40,530 bases of DNA from Acidobacteriota bacterium (GTDB lineage Bacteria; Acidobacteriota; Terriglobia; Terriglobales; Acidobacteriaceae). The stretch lies in contig JAJYFA010000016.1 in the NCBI GenBank assembly GCA_021790995.1, positions 1 through 40,530 of the forward strand. Reading direction: 5' to 3'. Below, piece after piece: positions 1-7,791 of the stretch. The notes below the pieces were generated by a model. It had not been told where the DNA came from and ran no database searches. It saw only the letters and a list, made by a program, of their open reading frames with translations. A program made the translations under genes and the position numbers. Each line of letters starts with the position of its first letter. Within the stretch, counting starts at the first letter, position 1.

Positions 1-37
1 GAGTGTACGCTTGCTCATGACGAGGTGATTCCGGCCC

Positions 38-1492
38 GTGCCGCCTGCTCTCCAGTATCTTTCTTTTGACCCTGCCGATCCGCGGGCTGCGCTCACACAG
101 TTGCCGCAGGCGCAGGCGGTGTTTGCTCTCTATGGCGCCGATGCGCGCGGCGAGCCGTATATTGGCCGTACGCCGAATCTGCGCGCGCGCCTCGAAAAGC
201 TGCTGCAGCCCTCGGCAAAGCATCCGCGCCGGCTGCATCTCGCCGGGCTCGTGCGCGAGATTCGCTGGCGGCTTGCGGGCTCGGAGTTCGAGTCGCTGCT
301 TGCGCAGTTCTCGCTCCTTGAAGAGATCCACGGCGCCAAGGCACTGGAACGGATGCACCTGCGCTCGCCGGCCTTCGTGCGCTTTCTCGGCGGCAACCCA
401 TACCCGCGTATTATCGTGACCAACCGCCCCAGTCTGCGCGAGGCCGCGTGGGCCTACGGGCCCTTCCCCTCGCGCGCCGCCGCCGAGCGGTTTGCCGAAG
501 AGGCGCTGAAGCTGTTCCTGCTGCGCCGTTGCACGGACGATCTCGCGCCCTCGCCCAACCATCCGGGCTGCGTCTACTCCGAGATGAAGATGTGCCTCGC
601 GCCCTGCTACCAGGGCTGCACCGATGAACGCTACGCTGAAGAAGCCGCCGCCGTCGAAGGCTTTCTGGCGACGCGCGGCGAGAGCCGGCTCGTTGTGTTG
701 CGCACCGCGCGCGGCAAAGCTTCGGAGGAACTGGAGTTCGAGTCTGCCGCGGCGATTCATGCGCAGGTCGAGCGCGTGGAGGCCGTGCGGGCGCTGGCCG
801 CGGAATTGGTGCGGCCCTTGAGCCAGCTCCGCGCCGTCATCCTGCAAGCCTCGGCCAACCCCGGCGAAGCCGCGGTTTTCCTCTTTGAGAATGGGCGGCT
901 GCGCGGGCCGGCAGCATTCTCCACCCTCGGCATGAGAGTCCAGAACGAACAGTCCGGCTCAACGTCGCTGTTCGCGCAGCCCATGGCGATCGAACCCGTG
1001 CCGGAAAAGCCGGAAACAAGAGACCAGGGCAACGAGGAAACAAGGGACCAAACGAGCGAGGAAGCGGAGACTGGCGCAAGTTCTCCAGACGAGGCTTTGA
1101 AACGTCACGACCAGGGCGCCCAGCCAGTGCGTGGGTTGCGCGCCGAAACCGGCCCGGCAAACGAGGCAGCATTAGCCGCTGTTGCGTCCTTCGCTCCGGC
1201 AAGAGTTCCGCGTGGCCTTCTCGAATCCCGCCTCGAAGCCGCGCTGGCCGAACTCGCCGCTCCCGCCCCTCCGCCTTCGGCCACCATCCGCCAGGGACAT
1301 CTCGCCTTGCTCAAGCGCTGGTACTACCGTCCCGAGGCGCGCCGCGCCGGCGAAATCTTTTTTCCTGGCGCCGAAGGCCATTGGCCGATCAAAGCGATTC
1401 TGCGCGGAATTGGGCGTGTGGCGGTCAGTCAATCGAATCCCTCGCGCAAGGATCCAATTCAGCCGTCCCGCCTGGCTGGCCCCGCCGCCTGA
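38..1492 (+). CDS. UvrC-like GIY-YIG protein lacking the UvrC C-terminal nuclease domain
   Basis: The N-terminal half resembles UvrC, the incision subunit of nucleotide excision repair. A degenerate GIY-YIG motif (ALYG at 30-33, YIG at 41-43, then NLRARL) is followed by a UvrC-like stretch (SLLAQFSLLEEIH), a cysteine region (MKMCLAPCYQGC, about 195-206) and a UVR-type helix pair near 222-251. Residues about 310-385 are a polar low-complexity linker with an 8-residue repeat (ETRDQGNE, ETRDQTSE). The final 80 residues (LKRWYYRPEARRAG, WPIKAILRGIGRVA) are not the RNase H-like endonuclease or helix-hairpin-helix domains of UvrC, so this is not full-length UvrC; compare Cho-type proteins. The GTG start is chosen because GAGGTGA lies about 10 nt upstream and a stop codon at 26-28 closes the frame. 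The tail of an unseen upstream gene may lie in bases 1-28. A DNA-repair or DNA-processing role is inferred. Confidence 0.8.
   Translation: MPPALQYLSFDPADPRAALTQLPQAQAVFALYGADARGEPYIGRTPNLRARLEKLLQPSAKHPRRLHLAGLVREIRWRLAGSEFESLLAQFSLLEEIHGAKALERMHLRSPAFVRFLGGNPYPRIIVTNRPSLREAAWAYGPFPSRAAAERFAEEALKLFLLRRCTDDLAPSPNHPGCVYSEMKMCLAPCYQGCTDERYAEEAAAVEGFLATRGESRLVVLRTARGKASEELEFESAAAIHAQVERVEAVRALAAELVRPLSQLRAVILQASANPGEAAVFLFENGRLRGPAAFSTLGMRVQNEQSGSTSLFAQPMAIEPVPEKPETRDQGNEETRDQTSEEAETGASSPDEALKRHDQGAQPVRGLRAETGPANEAALAAVASFAPARVPRGLLESRLEAALAELAAPAPPPSATIRQGHLALLKRWYYRPEARRAGEIFFPGAEGHWPIKAILRGIGRVAVSQSNPSRKDPIQPSRLAGPAA
1012..1067 (+). repeat. Degenerate 24-bp (3 x 8-nt) tandem repeat inside the UvrC-like gene
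   Basis: Two 24-bp imperfect copies lie at 1012-1035 and 1036-1059, with a fading third beginning at 1060. Each starts GGAAACAAG(A/G)GACCA and splits into 8-nt units. Because 24 is a multiple of three the frame is kept, and the array encodes the acidic linker. The style matches the octamer array in the 3' end of hypC. Confidence 0.6.
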
Positions 1493-1526
1493 TAAACTGT
1501 CCCCGCAAGGAGTTTCGCTTTTATCC

Positions 1527-2237
1527 ATGGTTGAGCTGCTTCCATCCATTCTTTCCGCCGATTTTGCGCATCTGGCCGACCAGGTTGCCGCGGCCGAGCG
1601 GGGGGGAGGCACGGTCATTCACGTCGATGTGATGGACGGCCACTTTGTGCCCAATATGACGATCGGCCCGCCAGTGGTGAAGAGTCTGCGCAAGGCCACC
1701 AGGCTGCCGCTCGACTGCCACCTCATGATCGATAACCCCAACGATTTCATCGCTGCCTTTGCCGATGCCGGGGCCGACTGGGTGAGCGTTCACTACGAAG
1801 CCTGCCCCCACCTGCACCGCACGCTCGAACTCATCCTGCACCAAGGCATGAGGCCGGGAGTGGTCCTGAACCCGGCGACGCGGGTGGACCTGATGGTCGA
1901 GATCCTGCCCATGGTGCACCACGTGCTCATCATGAGCGTGAATCCAGGCTTCGGTGGCCAGGAGTTTATCCCCTTTTCGCTGGCGAAGATCCACCGGCTG
2001 GCCCTGATGCGCCGCGAACTAGGCCTGCAATTTAAGATCGAAGTAGACGGCGGGGTGGCTCACGACACGGTCGCCGCCATCGTCCAAGCAGGTGCGGAAC
2101 TGCTGGTTGCCGGTAGCGCCGTTTTTGGCGCCGGCGACCCGGAACGCGATGCGCGCGCTCTGCTGGCTGCGGCACGCCAGGCAGAAGATCTCCACTCCGC
2201 AAGCAAATTGGCGGACGAGAAGAGTAAAATTCACTGA
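1527..2237 (+). CDS. rpe: Ribulose-phosphate 3-epimerase
   Basis: This enzyme interconverts D-ribulose 5-phosphate and D-xylulose 5-phosphate in the cytosol (pentose phosphate and Calvin-type pathways). The 236-residue TIM barrel shows the family signatures in order: LPSILSADF at the N-terminus, HVDVMDGHFVPN (metal-binding Asp and His), DCHLM, MSVNPGFGGQ in the phosphate/active-site loop, and VDGG with the second metal Asp. The length is normal for the family apart from a short polar C-terminal extension. The ATG at 1527 is chosen because the ILSADF strand follows it at once and AAGGAG lies upstream at 1507-1512, though its 14-nt spacing is long. It starts only 34 bp after the UvrC-like gene, so the two may be co-transcribed. 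Confidence 0.96.
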   Translation: MVELLPSILSADFAHLADQVAAAERGGGTVIHVDVMDGHFVPNMTIGPPVVKSLRKATRLPLDCHLMIDNPNDFIAAFADAGADWVSVHYEACPHLHRTLELILHQGMRPGVVLNPATRVDLMVEILPMVHHVLIMSVNPGFGGQEFIPFSLAKIHRLALMRRELGLQFKIEVDGGVAHDTVAAIVQAGAELLVAGSAVFGAGDPERDARALLAAARQAEDLHSASKLADEKSKIH

Positions 2238-2388
2238 TAGGAACAAGCCGAGTTAGCGGAGGTAGTCCTCCCCCCCGGAAGCGGTTCATCGGCAAATGTC
2301 AAGCGTTGTGGGTCCGATGAGCCAACAAGGGAGAGAAAGCCTGTTCCGAGCGGACGGCCTTACGGGCGCCGTTCTCCAATGAGGTAGC

Positions 2389-3906
2389 ATGAACCGGTCG
2401 TCTCTGAAAATCGTCGCTGTCGCGCTGGCTGTGCTGTTCCTGGGCGGGGTTGGGGCAGATGCCCGCACCCGGCAGAAGCAGAAGAAGCACAAGAAGTCCT
2501 ACGATCTGAGCGCCAATCCGCTGGCCAGCGTGCAGTCGAAGCAACCCGATAAGGAGCTCTACGACAAGGCCATGGTGGCCTTGAAGAAGGGCCGCTACGA
2601 CGTTGCCCGTCTTGACCTGCAAACTCTGCTGAACACCTATCCCGAGTCGGAATACCGCATGAGGGCCAAGCTCTCGGTCGGCGACACCTGGTTCAAGGAA
2701 GGCGGGTCGGCAGCCCTGACGCAGGCCGAAGCTGAGTATGAGGACTTTATCACCTTCTTCCCCAACGCGCCCGAGGCGGCCGAGGCCAAGATGAAGGTGG
2801 CTGACATCTACTACGACCAGATGGAGAAGCCCGACCGCGACTACACCAATGCTCAACAGGCCGAGAGGGAATATCGGGAGATGATCAATATGTTCCCGGA
2901 TTCTCCGCTCATCCCGCGCGCCAAGCAGAGACTGCGCGACGTGCAGGAGGTTCTGGCGGAGCGCGAATTCCTGATCGGCGGCTTTTACGAGAGCCGTGAG
3001 GATTTTGTAGCTGCCATTGCCCGGCTTGAAACTGTGGCCGATGCTTATCCGCTCTATTCCAAGAGTGACCAGGTTCTCATCGGTATTGGCGACGCATACG
3101 CAGGCGAGGCGCACAACGTGATGCTCGCCCCCGGCCTGAACGGCGCCATCCGCGAGCGCCTGAGCGCCTTGTACGAGAGCAAGGCCGCCCAAGCTTACGA
3201 CAGGGTGATCACGCGCTATCCCATGGCGCCGCACGTTGAGGATGCTCGCGACCGGCTCGTAGCCATGAACCGGCCGATTCCCGAGCCAACCCAGGCGGCT
3301 ATCGCCGAGAACGACGCAGAGGTGCGCAGCCAGCAACCGCTGCACTTTACCGATAAACTCTTCGGGATCATCAAGCGCGGTCCGACGGTGGTTTCGGCTA
3401 CGCACGTCGGCGAGCCTACGATTACGGATCCCAAGCGCGTGCTGGCGCCGGAGATTACCAAAGAGAACGTAGCCATGTTCCGAGAGGCCGCGAACTTGAA
3501 GACGCCTGTCTCGGTCGTCACGCCTACCGGCCCCAACGAGCCCCCGCGCAGCGACCAACCCTCGACTGCTCCGATTGAGATGCAGGCTCCGGCGACAGGC
3601 ACTGGCATGGGCGTTGAAATCGTGAATGCGCCCAACAGCCCGGCCCAGACGCCGGCAAGCGCCCCCAAAACCGATCCTAACGCGCTGGTAAAGCCCGTGG
3701 GCCCGGTCAACACTTCGCTGCCGTCTGCGTCTGCGCCCGCCGAGGCTCCCGTACAGGTGAACGACATCAAGCCCGGCGACGTTACGGCGCCGATTGTTGC
3801 CGCCGCCCCCAAGGGCAAGCAGAAAAAGCCCAAGGTGGACCTGAGCGAACAATCCTCCAGCAAGAAGAAAAAGAAGAAGGGCCTGGGCAAGCTGAACCCG
3901 TTCTAA
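2389..3906 (+). CDS. BamD-like tetratricopeptide outer-membrane assembly protein
   Basis: The protein has an N-terminal signal peptide (hydrophobic about 7-22, then ADA-RTRQ) and a BamD/YfiO-like helical-repeat region, about 50-290. That region contains LYDKAMVALKKGRYDVA, LLNTYPESEYRMRAKLSVGD, FITFFPNAPEAAEAK and MFPDSPLIPRAKQRL. BamD is the TPR lipoprotein of the BAM complex that inserts beta-barrel proteins into the outer membrane. Two features differ from the textbook protein. No lipobox cysteine is visible at the signal cleavage site, and a long Pro/Ala/Thr-rich extension (about 330-480) ends in a lysine-rich tail (SSKKKKKKGLGKLNPF), doubling the usual length of about 250. The start is supported by GAGG 5 nt upstream. 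A hairpin terminator follows. The envelope role is inferred from the family; a generic secreted TPR protein is possible. Confidence 0.82.
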   Translation: MNRSSLKIVAVALAVLFLGGVGADARTRQKQKKHKKSYDLSANPLASVQSKQPDKELYDKAMVALKKGRYDVARLDLQTLLNTYPESEYRMRAKLSVGDTWFKEGGSAALTQAEAEYEDFITFFPNAPEAAEAKMKVADIYYDQMEKPDRDYTNAQQAEREYREMINMFPDSPLIPRAKQRLRDVQEVLAEREFLIGGFYESREDFVAAIARLETVADAYPLYSKSDQVLIGIGDAYAGEAHNVMLAPGLNGAIRERLSALYESKAAQAYDRVITRYPMAPHVEDARDRLVAMNRPIPEPTQAAIAENDAEVRSQQPLHFTDKLFGIIKRGPTVVSATHVGEPTITDPKRVLAPEITKENVAMFREAANLKTPVSVVTPTGPNEPPRSDQPSTAPIEMQAPATGTGMGVEIVNAPNSPAQTPASAPKTDPNALVKPVGPVNTSLPSASAPAEAPVQVNDIKPGDVTAPIVAAAPKGKQKKPKVDLSEQSSSKKKKKKGLGKLNPF

Positions 3907-3936
3907 ATCGGCAAAATCGACGAGCGATCCACGATC

Positions 3937-3966
3937 AAGGGCTGCCTGCGGGCGGCCCTTGCGTTT
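3937..3966 (+). terminator. Hairpin terminator after the BamD-like gene
   Basis: A 9-bp stem (AAGGGCTGC pairing with GCGGCCCTT, one G-U pair) with a 6-nt loop occupies 3937-3960, followed by a short T-containing tail. It lies 30 bp after the stop codon and before the toxin-antitoxin operator. The T tract is weak, so termination efficiency is uncertain. Confidence 0.55.
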
Positions 3967-3984
3967 CGCAGATAGAATTCTTTT

Positions 3985-4023
3985 CACGTGGTATTACAAT
4001 AGGGATTCTAGTAATACCATGTG
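3985..4023 (+). promoter_or_regulatory. Inverted-repeat operator of the AbrB/VapC operon
   Basis: Two 13-bp arms, CACGTGGTATTAC (3985-3997) and GTAATACCATGTG (4011-4023), are inverted repeats matching at 12 of 13 positions with a 13-nt spacer. The right arm ends just before the ribosome binding site AGGAGG of the antitoxin gene. Antitoxins of this type commonly repress their own promoter by binding such repeats, so this is the likely autoregulatory site. Confidence 0.7.
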
Positions 4024-4041
4024 CTTCAGGAGGTGTGACCA

Positions 4042-4299
4042 ATGGCGACGACGGTTACGATCAAGGGACAGGTAACCATCCCCAAGCGGATTCGCGACGC
4101 AAAGGGATTCAAGCCGGGATCCAAAGTTGTCTTCGATATCAACGAGGCGGGAGAGACAGTCATTCGGCCCGTAGGCCGGCGTGTGTCTCCTGGCCCCATC
4201 CGCCTGGATCGAGTGATTGGCTCCTCGCAGATCAAATGGGGAGGCACCACCGACGAGTATATGGAGCTGATTCGCGGATATTCCGATGATCCTCGTTGA
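4042..4299 (+). CDS. AbrB/SpoVT (MazE/VapB)-type antitoxin
   Basis: This 85-residue protein opens with a swapped-hairpin AbrB DNA-binding domain (VTIKGQVTIPKRIRDAKGFKPGSKVVFDI, residues about 5-35), the fold used by VapB and MazE antitoxins to bind their operator. The C-terminal half (PIRLDRVIGSSQIKWGGTTDEYMELIRGY) would be the toxin-wrapping segment. AGGAGG at 4028-4033 supports the ATG. The gene overlaps the downstream PIN toxin gene by 14 bp, which suggests translational coupling. An inverted repeat sits in its promoter region. The antitoxin role is inferred from this pairing and the fold. Confidence 0.88.
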   Translation: MATTVTIKGQVTIPKRIRDAKGFKPGSKVVFDINEAGETVIRPVGRRVSPGPIRLDRVIGSSQIKWGGTTDEYMELIRGYSDDPR

Positions 4300-4684
4300 C
4301 TCGAACATCATCTTCGATCTGCTCGACAACGATCCGCAATGGTGTCTCTGGTCAGGTGCCCAGATACAGCGATGCGTTCAACTGGACAAGATTGCAATCA
4401 ATGCCATGATTTACGCGGAGCTTTCACCAAGATATCGATCCGAGGCAAAGGTCGATAAGTTACTGAAGGAATTGATGCTGGATTTCGTGGAGATTCCGCG
4501 ATCCGCCGCCTTTCTTGCCGGTAAAGCCCACCTTCTGTACCGGCAGCGCGGCGGGGCGAAGACAAGCGTCTTGCCGGATTTTTTCATTGGCGCGCACGCA
4601 ACGGTTTTGGGTTGCCCTATCCTCACGCGCGACACACGACGCTATGCCGCCTACTTCCCCACGGTCCCCCTCATCGCGCCGTGA
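4286..4684 (+). CDS. VapC-like PIN-domain toxin ribonuclease
   Basis: This 132-residue PIN domain would be an Mg-dependent RNase toxin neutralised by the upstream AbrB-type protein. The acidic residues expected of the active site are present: D5 in ILVDSNIIFD, E45 in IYAELSPRY, D98 in VLPDFFIGA, and D116 in LTRDTRRY. The length is typical of VapC. The start codon lies inside the end of the antitoxin gene (14-bp overlap). VapC toxins usually cleave tRNA or rRNA; the target cannot be read from the sequence. All catalytic acids are intact, so the pair may be functional. Confidence 0.9.
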   Translation: MILVDSNIIFDLLDNDPQWCLWSGAQIQRCVQLDKIAINAMIYAELSPRYRSEAKVDKLLKELMLDFVEIPRSAAFLAGKAHLLYRQRGGAKTSVLPDFFIGAHATVLGCPILTRDTRRYAAYFPTVPLIAP

Positions 4685-4792
4685 GTCGCGCTTGCCCGTC
4701 GTCTGCTACCCTGAGAAGTAGCCCCTTCTGTTTGAAAACCCCTGTATTCATGGGCGTTTTCCCGAAATCTTCCGGGGCTCGCGCGAGAAAAA

Positions 4793-7633
4793 ATGCCTCA
4801 CGATCTGCCCAAAGCTTACGACCCAACCGCCATTGAGGATCACTGGGCGGGGTACTGGGTCCGCGAGAATCTTTTTGCTGTTCCGGCGCCCGCTCCCGGC
4901 ACGACACTTGTCCAGAACCAGGGCCTGGACGGCAAGTCCCCCTTTACCATTTTGCTGCCGCCGCCCAACGTGACTGGCCGTCTGCACATGGGCCATATGC
5001 TCAACCAGACGGAGATGGATATTCTCACCCGCTGGCGGCGCATGAGCGGGCGGCTGGCGCTGTGGGTTCCCGGCACCGACCACGCGGGCATCGCCACGCA
5101 GATGATGGTGGAGCGGCAACTTGCTGAAGAAGGCTCGTCGCGCCAGAAGCTTGGACGCGAAGCCTTCATTGAGCGCGTCTGGGCGTGGAAGCGCCACTAT
5201 GGCGGCGCGATTCTTGAACAGATGAAGCGGCTCGGCGCCTCCGTCGACTGGAGCCGCGAGTACTTCACCATGGACGAGCACCTGTCGATTGCCGTCCGCG
5301 AGGCGTTTATCCGCCTCTATCATCAGGGCCTCATTTATCGCGGGGCCTACATCGTCAACTGGTGCCCGCGCTGCCAGACCGCCATTAGCGATCTCGAAGT
5401 GGTTCACCAGGAGCAGAAGGGACACCTCTGGGAGATCAAGTACCCCGTCATTGGCCCTGCGGGCGGCAGCGTTTCGGATGAGTTTATTACCGTTGCGACG
5501 ACGCGCCCGGAGACGATGCTGGGCGATACGGCCGTGGCGGTCCATCCCGAGGACGAACGCTACCTCGATCTGCACGGCAAGAAGCTGCGCCTGCCGTTGA
5601 TGAATCGCGAAATTCCCCTCGTGACCGACGAATGGGTGAGCCGCGAGTTTGGCACTGGCGCGGTGAAGGTGACGCCGGCGCACGACCCGAACGACTTTGC
5701 TCTCGGTGAGCGGCACCATCTGCCCTCCATCAACGTGATGGACGATCGCGGCCACATGAACGAGAACGGCGGACCTTACGCGGGTCTCGACCGCTACGCG
5801 GCTCGCAAAAAAATCGTGGCTGATCTCGAAGAGCAGGGGCTCCTCGTGGCCGTCAAGGACTACACGAACAACGTGGGACACTGCGACCGCTGTAAGACGG
5901 TCGTTGAGCCGCGGCTCTCCACGCAGTGGTTCATCGCCGTCAACAAGAAGCCCGAGGGTGGCGGCGCATCGATGGCCGAGCTGGCCATTGCCGCCGTCAA
6001 GGCAAGCGCTGACGGCACCAAGGCGATCCGCTTTACGCCGGAGAACTACGAGAAGATTTATCTGGAGTGGATGACGAACATTCACGACTGGTGCATCTCG
6101 CGCCAGCTCTGGTGGGGGCATCGCATTCCCGCCTGGCGCTGCGCCGCGTGCCAGGAGATCACAGTGCCCAAGCCCAACCAGGCCGATCCCACCGTCTGCG
6201 CCCGCTGCGGCTTGGACCAGATCGCGCAGGAGACCGACGTGCTTGATACGTGGTTCTCCTCGGGGCTGCTGCCGGTGTCGGTCTTTGGCTGGCCGCACCT
6301 GACGCCGGAGACGCGCGCCGGCTTCGACGCTTTTTATCCGACGAGCCTTCTCGTGACTGGGTTCGACATTCTGTTCTTCTGGGTCGCGCGCATGATCATG
6401 ATGGGCTGCTGGTTCTCTAGCGACGTGCCGCTCAAGGACGGCAGCCCGCGCCCGCTTGCCGAATCCGTGCCCTTCAGAGAAGTCTATATTCACGCGCTGG
6501 TGCGCGACGCCAACCGCGAGAAGATGTCGAAGACCAAGGGCAACGTCATCGACCCCATCGAGATCGTGAAGCAGTACGGGACGGATGCGGTGCGATTCAC
6601 GCTCGCGTCAATGGCCTCGCCGGGAACGGACATCGCCTTCAACGTGGCTCGCACCGAGGGCTACCGCGCCTTCGCCAACAAGATCTGGAACGCCGCGCGC
6701 TTCATCTTCATGAACGTGGACAAGGCGGCAGAAGCCGGCATCAAAGTTGATCCCTCGACGCTCGGCTCCATCCCGGTTGTAGGAGCCGATGCGCCCCTGG
6801 AAGATCGCTGGATTGTCGCCGTGCTAGAGTCCACTGCGAACGATGTCAATCGTTCCCTGGAAAATTACCGCTACGACGATGCCGCCAACGCGATTTATCA
6901 ATTCTTCTGGGGCAGCTTCTGCGATTGGTATCTGGAAATCGTAAAGAGTCGCCTCGATTTTTCGGAAACCCCTGAAAACGCAAAGATCGGGGCTGCGCTC
7001 ACGACACTGCTCAACGTATTTGAAGCTTCACTGCGGCTGCTCTCGCCCTTCATGCCGTTCATCACAGAAGAGATTTGGCATGCAGTCTATGATGGCAATC
7101 CTCCAGCGAAGTCAATCGCGCTGACATACTATCCGCCAATACAAGGCGTTATTGATGTGACGTCGCAGACCGAGATGGAGCTTCTGCGAGCGCTTGTCGC
7201 TGAAATCCGTGGCCTTCGCAAAGAAATCGGAGTTGAAGAGAAGGCTTCAACCCCAATCGAAGTTCGAGTGGATTCTGCGAAACGCAAGCTCATCGAAGAA
7301 AATCACGCGATTGTGGAGCGCCTAGCCCGTGTCAGCGAGATTCGCTTCGTCGAACAGATCAGCGAAGGCCTTTCGAAACATCACGCCGCCGCATTCGACG
7401 TTGCCGTAGTCTATGAGAAGAAGATCGACCCCGCCGCCGAGCGCGAACGCTTGACAAAGGACATCGCGAAGTACGAAAAAGGTCTGGCCTCCGCCGAGCG
7501 CCAGTTGGGCAATGAAGCCTTCCTGAAGAAGGCCCCACCGCAGGTGGTCGAAGGATTGAGGAAACAGGAAGCGGAGACGCGCCTGCTGCTCGAAAAGGCC
7601 CGCGCCGCGCTTATTGCGCTGCCCAGGGAGTAG
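4793..7633 (+). CDS. valS: Valyl-tRNA synthetase
   Basis: This class I aminoacyl-tRNA synthetase charges tRNA-Val. The HIGH motif appears as HMGH (65-68) within PPPNVTGRLHMGHMLN, and the KMSKS loop as KMSKT (577-581). The CP1 editing domain carries TTRPETMLGDTAVAVHPED. A zinc-type cysteine set (WCPRCQTA, HCDRCKTV, CAACQE, CARCG) lies in the middle. The C-terminal about 70 residues are the coiled-coil arm found in ValRS (AAERERLTKDIAKYEKGLA). At 946 residues it is full length. No strong Shine-Dalgarno sequence precedes the ATG (GCGAGAAAAA), but the N-terminal YDPTAIEDHWAGYW matches the family start. The portion from about 6950 to 7400, the anticodon-binding part, is visibly less GC-rich than the catalytic part. 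Confidence 0.97.
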   Translation: MPHDLPKAYDPTAIEDHWAGYWVRENLFAVPAPAPGTTLVQNQGLDGKSPFTILLPPPNVTGRLHMGHMLNQTEMDILTRWRRMSGRLALWVPGTDHAGIATQMMVERQLAEEGSSRQKLGREAFIERVWAWKRHYGGAILEQMKRLGASVDWSREYFTMDEHLSIAVREAFIRLYHQGLIYRGAYIVNWCPRCQTAISDLEVVHQEQKGHLWEIKYPVIGPAGGSVSDEFITVATTRPETMLGDTAVAVHPEDERYLDLHGKKLRLPLMNREIPLVTDEWVSREFGTGAVKVTPAHDPNDFALGERHHLPSINVMDDRGHMNENGGPYAGLDRYAARKKIVADLEEQGLLVAVKDYTNNVGHCDRCKTVVEPRLSTQWFIAVNKKPEGGGASMAELAIAAVKASADGTKAIRFTPENYEKIYLEWMTNIHDWCISRQLWWGHRIPAWRCAACQEITVPKPNQADPTVCARCGLDQIAQETDVLDTWFSSGLLPVSVFGWPHLTPETRAGFDAFYPTSLLVTGFDILFFWVARMIMMGCWFSSDVPLKDGSPRPLAESVPFREVYIHALVRDANREKMSKTKGNVIDPIEIVKQYGTDAVRFTLASMASPGTDIAFNVARTEGYRAFANKIWNAARFIFMNVDKAAEAGIKVDPSTLGSIPVVGADAPLEDRWIVAVLESTANDVNRSLENYRYDDAANAIYQFFWGSFCDWYLEIVKSRLDFSETPENAKIGAALTTLLNVFEASLRLLSPFMPFITEEIWHAVYDGNPPAKSIALTYYPPIQGVIDVTSQTEMELLRALVAEIRGLRKEIGVEEKASTPIEVRVDSAKRKLIEENHAIVERLARVSEIRFVEQISEGLSKHHAAAFDVAVVYEKKIDPAAERERLTKDIAKYEKGLASAERQLGNEAFLKKAPPQVVEGLRKQEAETRLLLEKARAALIALPRE

Positions 7634-7651
7634 GAATGGTAACTGCGGATC

Positions 7652-7700
7652 CTTCGACTTCCCGACCGCCGCGGCAGGCGCGTCGCTCAGGATGACAATG
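7652..7700. repeat. CCTTCGAC...CTCAGGATGACA intergenic repeat-like segment
   Basis: The segment begins CCTTCGACTTCCC and ends CGCTCAGGATGACA. It resembles a degenerate dispersed intergenic sequence that I associate with many high-GC bacterial genomes, but there is no second full copy in this window, so the call rests on recollection. It lies in the valS-nadC spacer directly before the heptamer array. Confidence 0.3.
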
Positions 7701-7702
7701 CC

Positions 7703-7786
7703 GGGAGTTGAGCTAGTACCACTGAGAACTGCAAACTGAGAACTGCGAACTGCAAGTTGTGAACTGAAACCGGACCACTGACCACT
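7703..7786 (+). repeat. Heptamer short tandem repeat array (family A) abutting the nadC start codon
   Basis: About 12 consecutive 7-nt units occupy this stretch, with consensus G-N-N-N-ACT. The clearest are GAGAACT (7724 and 7738), GCAAACT, GCGAACT, GTGAACT and two GACCACT units (7773-7786). The array ends 5 nt before the nadC ATG, so it occupies the place where a promoter and ribosome binding site would be expected. A weaker three-unit relative follows the fucosidase gene at 13638-13658. Confidence 0.75.
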
Positions 7787-7791
7787 GCTCT

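Noticed and set aside
1-37. 3' end of an upstream gene
   Set aside because: Three frames close at 20, 28 or 69; which one is real cannot be decided from so few bases.
2299-3987. Long antisense open frame opposite the BamD-like gene
   Set aside because: It has no recognisable domain and mirrors a clear gene with signal peptide and TPR motifs; such antisense frames are common in GC-rich DNA. The same applies opposite valS (4748-6493) and the fucosidase gene (12096-13580).
7721-7751. TPP riboswitch-like CTGAGA
   Set aside because: CTGAGA arises from the heptamer repeat; the rest of the riboswitch core is missing and nadC is not a thiamine gene.
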